From: Flavobacteriales bacterium
Lineage (GTDB): Bacteria > Bacteroidota > Bacteroidia > Flavobacteriales > Flavobacteriaceae
Direction: 5' to 3'
NCBI GenBank assembly: GCA_017303755.1
Contig: JAFLBS010000006.1
Coordinates: 186,001-250,000, forward strand
Length of the DNA stretch: 64,000 nucleotides
In this document: piece by piece, positions 8,411 to 15,775 of the stretch
How positions within the stretch are numbered: the stretch's first letter is position 1
Layout of the letters: the number at the start of each line of letters is the position of its first letter
The notes under the pieces: generated by a model
Told to the model about the DNA's origin: nothing
Database searches by the model: none
Seen by the model: only the letters and a program-made list of their open reading frames with translations
Made by a program: the position numbers and the translations under genes

Positions 8411-9787
8411 TTAGGGAATCCTTAATTTTAAAGTAGTTCCGACGTTTTCTTCGCTTGAAATTTCAATAGTAATATGCAGAATATCACACAATCTTTTTAC
8501 TATGGAAAGTCCTAAACCAGTTCCTTTTATATTAGGATCTTTTGAATTACTTGCTCGATAAAATGAATTAAAAATTTTACTCAAATCTTCTGAAGGAATT
8601 CCTAAGCCATTATCATTTATAGTTACAATGGTTTGGGAATTTTCTTTGTTCAATTCAATTTGAATTTTGCCATTGGGTTTAGAATATTTTATGGAATTGG
8701 AAAGCAAATTTCCAATGATAATTGAAATCAGATAATAATCAGTTTGAACGTAATATTCGTCTTCAAATTGGGTAGAAATATCTAATTTTTGTTTGCTAAT
8801 TTTATCCGAATAGCGCGATAAACTATCCAGAATTAAGGCGTTCAAAAACACATTCTCTACCTTATTATTTTGCTTTTGATTTTCAAAACGTGCTAATAAC
8901 AGTAGTTCATCTACTAAATTATTCAAACGATTTACTTCGCTAACACAGAATGCAATTTTTTCTTCATACTCTTGTTTTTCACGAGGTTTACGAATTAAAA
9001 CTTCAAGTGTACCTTTAATTACTGCTAACGGAGTTCTTAATTCATGAGAAGCATCAGAAGTGAATTGTTTTTCACGTTCAACGGCTTCTTCCATTCGATC
9101 GAGTAAATCGTTTATGGTTTTGGAAAGTACGTACAATTCATCTTTATTTGCAGGCAAATCAATACGTGTATTTAAGTTGTCTTTGGTGATTTTACTTGAT
9201 GTTTCAGTGATGTTTACAACTGGCTGAATACTTCTACCCGCGAAAAATCGGGCAATTAAAAACAAAAGAATCAAAATTATCGGAAAAGTGATAAGTAAAA
9301 TATTCTTTAGAATGTAAATGATTTCGAAATCATCTACTGACATCGCTACCACCAAATAACCAATTGTTTTTTTATTGGTAATGATTGGCGTTTGAATTTG
9401 TCTTATCGGAATTCCATTTAAAAACGCATCGACATATTCATCGTCTTTTGAAGCATCTAAAAGCAGTAAGTTGGATTGTTTTAGATTGGGCGATTTATCA
9501 ATTAATCTTTTGTGATCATCATAAAATTGCACAAAAACCGGATTGACACTGATGGTATTGTGTTCGCGAGCGCGCCATTGATCAACCTGAATTAAATAAG
9601 TATCATTTGAATCGATGGCAACATCGTCTAAATGCTTTTGTAATTCTTCGTCAATTCCTTCATTAATGTGTTCGTCAACGCTAAAATGAATCACTCTGTA
9701 AATCACTATAAAAGCAAAAGCAATCAGCAAGGCTGTGCTCAAAATATAATTGAACGCAATTCTGTTTTTATAGGAAAGTGAAAACAT
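8411..9787 (-). CDS. Membrane sensor histidine kinase (OmpR-type partner)
   Basis: The 458-residue protein has a membrane helix near residues 10-32, a periplasmic sensor domain of about 125 residues, a second helix near 158-181, a HAMP linker, a HisKA domain with phospho-acceptor H248 in SDASHELRTPL, and a HATPase domain with N box (GNLLSNSIKYS), DNGLGIP and GTGLGLSIVKRL. It should phosphorylate the response regulator encoded two bases upstream. Metal-sensing kinases such as CusS share this layout, and the flanking metal pump supports that reading, but the sensor domain itself shows no obvious metal motif. Confidence 0.92.
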   Translation of the reverse strand: MFSLSYKNRIAFNYILSTALLIAFAFIVIYRVIHFSVDEHINEGIDEELQKHLDDVAIDSNDTYLIQVDQWRAREHNTISVNPVFVQFYDDHKRLIDKSPNLKQSNLLLLDASKDDEYVDAFLNGIPIRQIQTPIITNKKTIGYLVVAMSVDDFEIIYILKNILLITFPIILILLFLIARFFAGRSIQPVVNITETSSKITKDNLNTRIDLPANKDELYVLSKTINDLLDRMEEAVEREKQFTSDASHELRTPLAVIKGTLEVLIRKPREKQEYEEKIAFCVSEVNRLNNLVDELLLLARFENQKQNNKVENVFLNALILDSLSRYSDKISKQKLDISTQFEDEYYVQTDYYLISIIIGNLLSNSIKYSKPNGKIQIELNKENSQTIVTINDNGLGIPSEDLSKIFNSFYRASNSKDPNIKGTGLGLSIVKRLCDILHITIEISSEENVGTTLKLRIP

Positions 9788-9789
9788 AA

Positions 9790-10458
9790 TTAGTTGATAT
9801 CGTTGGCAATGTAGCCTACACCACGAATGGTTTTGATACTTTCGTCTTCTTTACTAAGGTTGAGTTTTTTGCGAATGGAATTCATAAAAACATCAATTAC
9901 TCCAGTATCGTATTCGAAATGAATGTTCCAAACGTCTTCGATAATTTGTGTACGTGTGCAGACTTTGCCTTTGTTTTTAATCAAATATAGCAATAATTCG
10001 TATTCACGTTGCGTCAAATTTACTTCTACGTTATCAACCAAAACTTGGTATTTGGATTGAATGATTTTGATGGAATTCAGTTGTAAAACATCTTCCTCAG
10101 ATTGGTATCGGAAATGTATTTTGATGCGTTCTAATAATTCGTCAAAACTGAACGGTTTTTTGATGTAATCATTCGCTCCAGCGCGCAATCCTTCAATGGT
10201 TTCCTGAATCGTATCTTTGGCTGTTAGAAATAAAATCGGAGTGGTTGTGTTGGTTTTTCTGTAAGCTTTACACACTTCCAAACCCGACATTTTTGGCATC
10301 ATCCAATCCAAAAGAATCAGATCATAATTGGAGTTCAATGCCATTTCCAATCCATCAGTTCCGTTATAAGCAAAAGACACAGAATATCCTTCTTCTTCCA
10401 AACCTTGTTTGAGAAAATCAGTAATTCCTTTTTCATCTTCTATAATGAGAATCTTCAT
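9790..10458 (-). CDS. OmpR/PhoB-family response regulator
   Basis: The 222-residue protein has a receiver domain with acidic pair E7/D8, phospho-acceptor D51 (LILLDWMMPK), T79 and K101 (YIKKP), followed by a winged-helix DNA-binding domain (about 125-220; LTQREYELLLYLIKNKG, RTQIIEDVW, IRGVGY). It is encoded between the DUF3570 gene (2 bases) and its kinase (2 bases). Regulators of this class bind direct repeats about 11 bases apart as head-to-tail dimers. Candidate sites of that spacing are present at 8388-8403 and 13583-13620, so its likely targets are the metal pump operon, the LTA-synthase-like gene and perhaps its own operon. Confidence 0.93.
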   Translation of the reverse strand: MKILIIEDEKGITDFLKQGLEEEGYSVSFAYNGTDGLEMALNSNYDLILLDWMMPKMSGLEVCKAYRKTNTTTPILFLTAKDTIQETIEGLRAGANDYIKKPFSFDELLERIKIHFRYQSEEDVLQLNSIKIIQSKYQVLVDNVEVNLTQREYELLLYLIKNKGKVCTRTQIIEDVWNIHFEYDTGVIDVFMNSIRKKLNLSKEDESIKTIRGVGYIANDIN

Positions 10459-10460
10459 TG

Positions 10461-11804
10461 TTATTGCATTACAAATTTAAATCCGATAGAACCAATATTC
10501 GAACTCAAACCATCACTTCTATCGTAATGATTGAAACGGAAATCGATATTTTTCAATCCGAATTTCCAGATTTTTGCACTCGTAAATATATCGGTATAAG
10601 CAAATCCGAAACCGTATTGATTAGCATCAAAAGTAGATAAATCATAATCGGAAGTGTAATATTCTTCAGAAGATAAATGCGTTTCGTAGGGTGCAAAATA
10701 CTTCGATTGTTTTTGCGTATAATAACGGTACATTGGTGTTAACGTGAATTTATCCGTCAATTTTATTGGAAGTTCCACAGAAGCCGTATGTGCTGTAATA
10801 TCCCAATTATCAGAATAATAACGATAGTACGTTCGAACTACCAGACGTTCACTTAGATAATAATTCCAACGTATACCAATGGGTAATTTGAAGCGTGATT
10901 TGGGTAGTTTTTCAATCGCATCGGCCAATTGATACGTTCCAGTATTGCTTTCGTTTTGGTAATTGGGAATACCTAACGGATTGCCTACATAAAAGTTGGG
11001 TTTATCAGCAAAATACATTCTGTGGTAAGGCGTTGACAATCGACCTTCTTGTTGCACTAAATCGAAAAAAACAGAAAATTGTGTTTTCTTGGTTAACACT
11101 TGAGAAAAACTAAACGAAGCGGAATACGAATTTCTATTAGTGGAATCCCATTCTACAAAATTCGGATTATAAAGTGCTGAATTGTTTCCATTTTGATCAA
11201 AAACCGGACCTTGATTTACTTGCAATTCTTTGGGATAAATCGGTTGCCAATTATCTAAATATACATTGGCTTTTACGGAAACTTCAGAGTTTTTATCATT
11301 GAATAACTGCGTGATTCCACCACCAATTCCGATGGAAGAATAATCGTATTCCATTGAAACCGCCACATCAGCATTCCAAATAAAATTACGGTTGTCACTG
11401 CTGTGACTGTAATTAGCAACGAGTGAAACCAAAGCATCTTGGGCTGAAGCACCAGAAGAACTTTGCCATGGTGTTGGATTGGCTGAATCGTATGGATTAA
11501 TATTACTCGATGAAGCTGATGTATACGCTGAAATTCCGGCGTCAATTGTTAACACATCGTCGTCGTTCATTGGCATTGCCACGATAATATTGGAAGCAAT
11601 ATCGGTTAGATTTTCAGAACCCATTCCGCCAGAAACGGACGAATGAACACCATCTTGTTTGTAATAACTAGCCAGGAAATCGACTTCGGTAGCTTCTAAA
11701 ACACGTTTTTTAAATACTACTGTAGTATCTTTAGTCGTTTCACTTTCTTGGGAAAAAGCAATCTGAGTTAAAAGAAAAAGGGAAAGAATTAGTTTGTTTC
11801 GCAT
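10461..11804 (-). CDS. DUF3570 outer-membrane beta-barrel protein
   Basis: The 447-residue protein has a signal peptide (LLTQIAFSQ, cut before Q19 or after it) and long amphipathic beta strands with many aromatic residues, ending in IGFKFVMQ as outer-membrane barrels do. It matches the DUF3570 family, which is habitually encoded beside DUF4266 and ApbE. Near the N-terminus, residues 115-120 read SSSGAS, which resembles the acceptor pattern of ApbE flavin transfer ([S/T]GA[S/T]). The preceding Asp of the usual motif is replaced by Q114. It ends two bases before the response regulator gene. Function is unknown. Confidence 0.88.
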   Translation of the reverse strand: MRNKLILSLFLLTQIAFSQESETTKDTTVVFKKRVLEATEVDFLASYYKQDGVHSSVSGGMGSENLTDIASNIIVAMPMNDDDVLTIDAGISAYTSASSSNINPYDSANPTPWQSSSGASAQDALVSLVANYSHSSDNRNFIWNADVAVSMEYDYSSIGIGGGITQLFNDKNSEVSVKANVYLDNWQPIYPKELQVNQGPVFDQNGNNSALYNPNFVEWDSTNRNSYSASFSFSQVLTKKTQFSVFFDLVQQEGRLSTPYHRMYFADKPNFYVGNPLGIPNYQNESNTGTYQLADAIEKLPKSRFKLPIGIRWNYYLSERLVVRTYYRYYSDNWDITAHTASVELPIKLTDKFTLTPMYRYYTQKQSKYFAPYETHLSSEEYYTSDYDLSTFDANQYGFGFAYTDIFTSAKIWKFGLKNIDFRFNHYDRSDGLSSNIGSIGFKFVMQ

Positions 11805-11826
11805 GGAATTGAAATTTGGGTATTAA

Positions 11827-12036
11827 TTAATTGCAACCACAACCACCACCCGATTTTCCTCCATTGGCTCCAGCAGCAGCTTCGCGATACACTTGAAAAG
11901 CAGTTTCGTAGCGCTCGGTTGTTTTGGCCGTCAATTTCATATCAGGATCGTTGATTTTTTCTTTTTCGTATTCTTTTACTGAACTACACGATTGCAATCC
12001 GATAAGAACAATTGCTGCAATAAGAATTTTTTTCAT
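11827..12036 (-). CDS. DUF4266 small lipoprotein
   Basis: The 69-residue protein begins with a lipoprotein signal (VLIGLQSC, lipid on C17), then a short conserved region (YEKEKINDPDMKL, YETAFQVYREAAAGANGG) and ends in SGGGCGCN. DUF4266 proteins of this size and C-terminal Gly/Cys pattern sit beside DUF3570 and ApbE genes in many Gram-negatives. The two closely spaced Cys near the end could bind metal or form a redox pair that the thioredoxin of the same operon serves; that is inference. It lies 5 bases after apbE ends. Confidence 0.85.
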   Translation of the reverse strand: MKKILIAAIVLIGLQSCSSVKEYEKEKINDPDMKLTAKTTERYETAFQVYREAAAGANGGKSGGGCGCN

Positions 12037-12041
12037 AATAA

Positions 12042-13028
12042 TTACGATTTATATTTTTGAACATCTATGCCTTTTGATGTGTGGATTTTTCCTTTATCAT
12101 CAACAATAATGCACTGAATTCCTTTTAATTGATTGACCAAATCGAGCCCGACTTCTATTCCGAGTACAAAAATTCCAGTGGCGAGTGCATCAGCGACTTC
12201 AGTTTGTTTAGCAAAAACAGAAACGCTTACGATTCCGGTTGCTGGATAACCTGTACGCGGATCAATGATGTGAGAGTAGCGAATTCCGTTGAACATGACA
12301 AACTTTTCATAACTGCCCGAAGTTTCAACAGCGCTGTCTTCGATGGGAAAAGTAGCAAACACTTTGTTTTTATTCATCGGATTGATGATTCCGATGGTCC
12401 AAGGTTTTCCATCCAATTGTTTTCCCCACGTATTGATATCGCCCGAAACATTTACGATTCCAGATGAACAACCTTTACTTTGCAATAGAGATTTCACTTT
12501 ATCAGCGATATAACCTTGTCCGATTCCGCCTAAACCCAATTTCATTCCTTCTAATTTAAGAAAGATGGTTTTTTGTTTATCGTCTAAGATGATATTCTGA
12601 TACCCAATTTTTTCGACTGATTTTTTAATAGCTTCTGGTGAAGGCATTTCTTTCATGGTTCCATCAAACTTCCATATTTTATCCATAGAAGCATACGAAA
12701 TATCAAAAGCACCATTAGTCAATTTTGAAATTTTGATGGCTCTTTGCACCAATTCAAATACTTCATCATCTACTTTGATTGCTTTTTTACCCGCATTTTT
12801 ATTGATTTCTGAAATTTGAGTAGTCGGAATCCAATCGGAAATTTGGTTTTCAATGCGTTTGACTTCGGCCACAGCCAAATCAGCAAAGTAATTCCCTTCA
12901 ATAGTATCTTTTGCGATTACCGTAATTTCAAACGGACTTCCGAGCATGGACAACTTTTTCTTATGAACGATTTGTCCAAAAGAAAGCGATGTTACCATCA
13001 GAACCAGTAAAAGCAATTGGTTTTTCAT
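12042..13028 (-). CDS. apbE: FAD:protein FMN transferase ApbE
   Basis: The 328-residue exported protein (signal MKNQLLLLVLMVTSLSFGQ) has the ApbE fold signatures: MLGSPFEITV near the N-terminus, the FAD-binding GLGGIGQGYIADKV, HIIDPRTGYPA and the Mg-binding EVADALATGIFVLG. ApbE cleaves FAD and attaches FMN by a phosphoester bond to Ser/Thr of proteins outside the cytoplasm. No canonical substrate (NqrC, RnfG or FMN-binding domain protein) is encoded in the window, so the target is probably a neighbour such as the DUF3570 or DUF4266 protein, or a protein elsewhere. Its ATG overlaps the stop of the thioredoxin gene by one base. Confidence 0.95.
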   Translation of the reverse strand: MKNQLLLLVLMVTSLSFGQIVHKKKLSMLGSPFEITVIAKDTIEGNYFADLAVAEVKRIENQISDWIPTTQISEINKNAGKKAIKVDDEVFELVQRAIKISKLTNGAFDISYASMDKIWKFDGTMKEMPSPEAIKKSVEKIGYQNIILDDKQKTIFLKLEGMKLGLGGIGQGYIADKVKSLLQSKGCSSGIVNVSGDINTWGKQLDGKPWTIGIINPMNKNKVFATFPIEDSAVETSGSYEKFVMFNGIRYSHIIDPRTGYPATGIVSVSVFAKQTEVADALATGIFVLGIEVGLDLVNQLKGIQCIIVDDKGKIHTSKGIDVQKYKS

Positions 13029-13462
13029 TATTTCACTAATGAGTTAATCATTTTGATGTATTCTTCGGCGGTAACGTTTTTAAAACCCGTCATTCCGATG
13101 ACTTTACCTGTTTTATCCAACATTACAACCAAAGGAAAGTTTCCGCCTTTGTTGTATTTTTCCGCTAATTTTTTGTTGCTTGCGGTTAATTCAGCCGATA
13201 GTTGATTCCCTTTTTTCTTAGGAAAATCAGCTCTTAGCAAAATCCATTTGTTTTCAGCTTCTTGTTTGAACTCTTCTGATTTCCAAACTACTTTTTCCAA
13301 TTTCATACAAGGCGCACACCAATCCGAACCCGAAAATACTAATAAAATGGTTTTATTTTCTTTAGCAGCCAGTGTTTTTGCCTCTTCTATATTAGTTACC
13401 CATGTTTGTGCATTTCCTAATGCGGTGATAAAAAACAAGAGAACTACAGCAATTTTTTTCAT
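13028..13462 (-). CDS. Secreted thioredoxin-like protein
   Basis: The 144-residue protein has a signal peptide (MKKIAVVLLFFITALGNA) and a thioredoxin fold with active site WCAPC (C49, C52) in SGSDWCAPCMKLE and a cis-Pro region in GGNFPLVVMLDKTGKV. It should act in the periplasm as a disulfide reductase or isomerase. It is the first gene of the operon thioredoxin-apbE-DUF4266-DUF3570-regulator-kinase and is translationally coupled to apbE (TAATG overlap). Likely partners are the Cys pair of the DUF4266 lipoprotein or metal-ligand cysteines elsewhere in the envelope; this is inferred from the operon. Confidence 0.9.
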   Translation of the reverse strand: MKKIAVVLLFFITALGNAQTWVTNIEEAKTLAAKENKTILLVFSGSDWCAPCMKLEKVVWKSEEFKQEAENKWILLRADFPKKKGNQLSAELTASNKKLAEKYNKGGNFPLVVMLDKTGKVIGMTGFKNVTAEEYIKMINSLVK

Positions 13463-13565
13463 GTATTTATTTTTTTAAGTTAGAGTTAAAGTAACAAATA
13501 GTATACCTAATTCTGAGTGTAAAATTAGTCATTATTGCTTATAACAAATCTTTTGACGCTTTATT

Positions 13566-13620
13566 TTAAGCGAATTTTAATCTTAAGATGATTTTAAGGA
13601 TATCGTAAGTCAACCTTAAA
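13566..13620. promoter_or_regulatory. Cluster of TTAAG boxes at 11-base spacing (predicted OmpR-type operator)
   Basis: Boxes TTAAG (13583), TTAAG (13594), GTAAG (13605) and TTAAA (13616) start exactly 11 bases apart, and a further pair (TTAAG 13566, TTAAT 13577) has the same spacing. The cluster lies between the divergent thioredoxin operon and the LTA-synthase-like gene. It resembles the pair of boxes before the metal pump operon. Confidence 0.55.
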
Positions 13621-13649
13621 TTTAATTCATTTTGAGGAATCTACTTTTG
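13621..13649 (+). promoter_or_regulatory. Promoter of the LTA-synthase-like gene
   Basis: TTTA (13621-13624), 17 bases, then TACTTTTG (13642-13649), a perfect TAnnTTTG -7 element. The last TTAAG-like box ends exactly 21 bases before it, as at the metal pump promoter. The start codon is 22 bases downstream, also as at the pump. Confidence 0.55.
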
Positions 13650-13671
13650 ATGTTGCAAAAACTACCGTTTT

Positions 13672-15759
13672 ATGTTCAGTAAAAACTCTCCTTTCCTTAA
13701 TTTAGGGACCCTTTATTTGATTTGTTCTTTTATATTGCGAATTGTTTTAGTCTTCCATCCAATAACTCAATCGCACTTTCATTGGTATGAAATTATTAAA
13801 ATAGTTGCAATTGGGCTAATTTCGGATGCATTTGTTTATATAGTAGTTAGTGTTATTTTATGGTTGTATTTGGTGTTTTTATCCAACTCTAAATACACCA
13901 AACCTTGGGGTTATATCATTTTCGGACTGCTGCTTTCACTTTTGACTTACGTTTATCTCTGCAATACGATTCTCAATGAATACGGTGGTTCTTTGCCTGA
14001 AATTGGCATTAGTTTCATTGCTTTAAAAACAACTTTATTCGGATTGCTATTGTTTTTTCCTAGATGGCGAAAGGCTTTACGACTCATACTTTTCTCAATT
14101 GCGGTATTCATTTTTGCGTTAGTAATTATTCAAAACGCGGTGAGTGAATTCTTTTTTTGGAATGAATTTGGTGTGCGTTACAACTTTATTGCGGTTGATT
14201 ATTTAGTGTATACCAATACTGTAATTGGAAATATAATGGAATCCTATCCTATTATTCCTTTGTTCATCGGAGTTGGAGTTGTTGCTGGAATTGCAACTTT
14301 TTTAATTGTGAAACAATCGTTACCTTTTTTAAATCGATTGCCTTCCTTTACTTTAAAAATAAAAAGCGTAGTGATTTATGCTTTACTTTTTGCTTTTTCA
14401 TTATATGCCATTCCAACTTTGGCTCGATTAGAAAATTCAACTAATGTTTTTACTAATGAACTCCAAGCCAATGGAATGTATCGGTTTTATTTAGCGTTTG
14501 AAAATAGTGAATTGGATTACGATAAGTTTTACAAAACCATTCCAGAAAACGAAGCTTATTCGTTATTGCGCAGTCAATTTCCAGCGATTGAAAATGATTC
14601 CAATTTGCAACAAATATCGAATTCTAGTCCAGAACTTCATAAAAATGTAGTCTTAATCACAATTGAGAGTTTTAGCGCCGAATTTTTAGAAGAATATGGA
14701 AATGCACAACATCTTACTCCATTTATTGATTCATTGGCAACTCAGAGTTTACAATTCTCCAATTTATATGCTGTTGGAAATCGAACTGTACGTGGATTAG
14801 AAGCAGTAACGCTTTGTTTACCGCCGACAGCTGGTGAAAGTGTGGTGAAACGAAAAGACAATAAAAACAAATTTTCGACAGCCAGTATTTTTAAAAAAAG
14901 AGGTTATCAAGTGAAGTTTTTATATGGAGGTGATGCGTATTTTGACAATATGTCTGATTTTTTCTCAGGAAATGGGTATGATGTAATTGACAAAAAAAGT
15001 TTTGCTCCTTCTGAAATTAGTTTTGCCAATATTTGGGGAGTTTGTGATGAAGATATGGCCAAAAAAGCAATTCAGGTGATGAATCAAGAAGCCAAAACTG
15101 GGAAACCATTCTTCAACCATTGGATGACGGTGAGCAATCATCGGCCATTTACCTATCCTGAAGGAAAAATAGATATCGATTCGCATTCAAAATCGCGTGA
15201 AGGAGGCGTAAAATATACCGATTATGCTTTACGACAATTCTTTGCTATGGCGCAAAAACAATCGTGGTTCAACAACACCGTATTTGTAATTGTAGCCGAT
15301 CATTGCGCTTCAAGTTCAGGTAAAACCGAGTTGCCTGTTGATAAATACCGAATACCTGCTTTGATTTATGCGCCTGGATTTGTTCAACCCGCCAACAATA
15401 CTACTTTAGTTTCACAAATTGATTTGATGCCTACTCTATTCGGATTGTTGCATTTTAAGTATCAAAGTAAGTTTTTTGGACAAGATGTACTTCAACCTAG
15501 TTACAAACCCAGAGCATTTGTTGCGACGTATCAAGATTTGGGTTTGATTAAAGATCATGTTTTGACTATCATTTCACCGGTTCGAAAAGTGAAACAGTTT
15601 GAATTAAAATTGCAACCTGTAAAAGGTTTAAGCGATGATTTTGATATTTACTTTGATCAAAAACCACTTGCAAAAGAACGAGTTGATTTAATTGATGAAA
15701 CGGTTGCTTATTACCAAACGGCATCGCGAATGTTGAAGAAAAAGAAATTTGAAAAATAA
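13672..15759 (+). CDS. LTA-synthase-family membrane phosphotransferase (sulfatase fold)
   Basis: The 695-residue protein has about five N-terminal membrane helices (to residue ~260) and an extracytoplasmic alkaline-phosphatase-like domain. Visible signatures are VVLITIESFSAEFLEEYG (metal-binding E), the nucleophile T372 in GNRTVRGLEA, FLYGGDAYFDNM and VADHC. Relatives transfer phosphoglycerol or phosphoethanolamine from phospholipids to envelope glycans or lipids. A Gram-negative flavobacterium has no lipoteichoic acid, so the acceptor is probably a glycolipid, LPS or periplasmic glycan. It is divergent from the thioredoxin-ApbE operon and shares with the metal pump a promoter layout with TTAAG boxes, which suggests induction by the neighbouring two-component system. 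Confidence 0.9.
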   Translation: MFSKNSPFLNLGTLYLICSFILRIVLVFHPITQSHFHWYEIIKIVAIGLISDAFVYIVVSVILWLYLVFLSNSKYTKPWGYIIFGLLLSLLTYVYLCNTILNEYGGSLPEIGISFIALKTTLFGLLLFFPRWRKALRLILFSIAVFIFALVIIQNAVSEFFFWNEFGVRYNFIAVDYLVYTNTVIGNIMESYPIIPLFIGVGVVAGIATFLIVKQSLPFLNRLPSFTLKIKSVVIYALLFAFSLYAIPTLARLENSTNVFTNELQANGMYRFYLAFENSELDYDKFYKTIPENEAYSLLRSQFPAIENDSNLQQISNSSPELHKNVVLITIESFSAEFLEEYGNAQHLTPFIDSLATQSLQFSNLYAVGNRTVRGLEAVTLCLPPTAGESVVKRKDNKNKFSTASIFKKRGYQVKFLYGGDAYFDNMSDFFSGNGYDVIDKKSFAPSEISFANIWGVCDEDMAKKAIQVMNQEAKTGKPFFNHWMTVSNHRPFTYPEGKIDIDSHSKSREGGVKYTDYALRQFFAMAQKQSWFNNTVFVIVADHCASSSGKTELPVDKYRIPALIYAPGFVQPANNTTLVSQIDLMPTLFGLLHFKYQSKFFGQDVLQPSYKPRAFVATYQDLGLIKDHVLTIISPVRKVKQFELKLQPVKGLSDDFDIYFDQKPLAKERVDLIDETVAYYQTASRMLKKKKFEK

Positions 15760-15775
15760 TTTATTCTAAGAGAAA

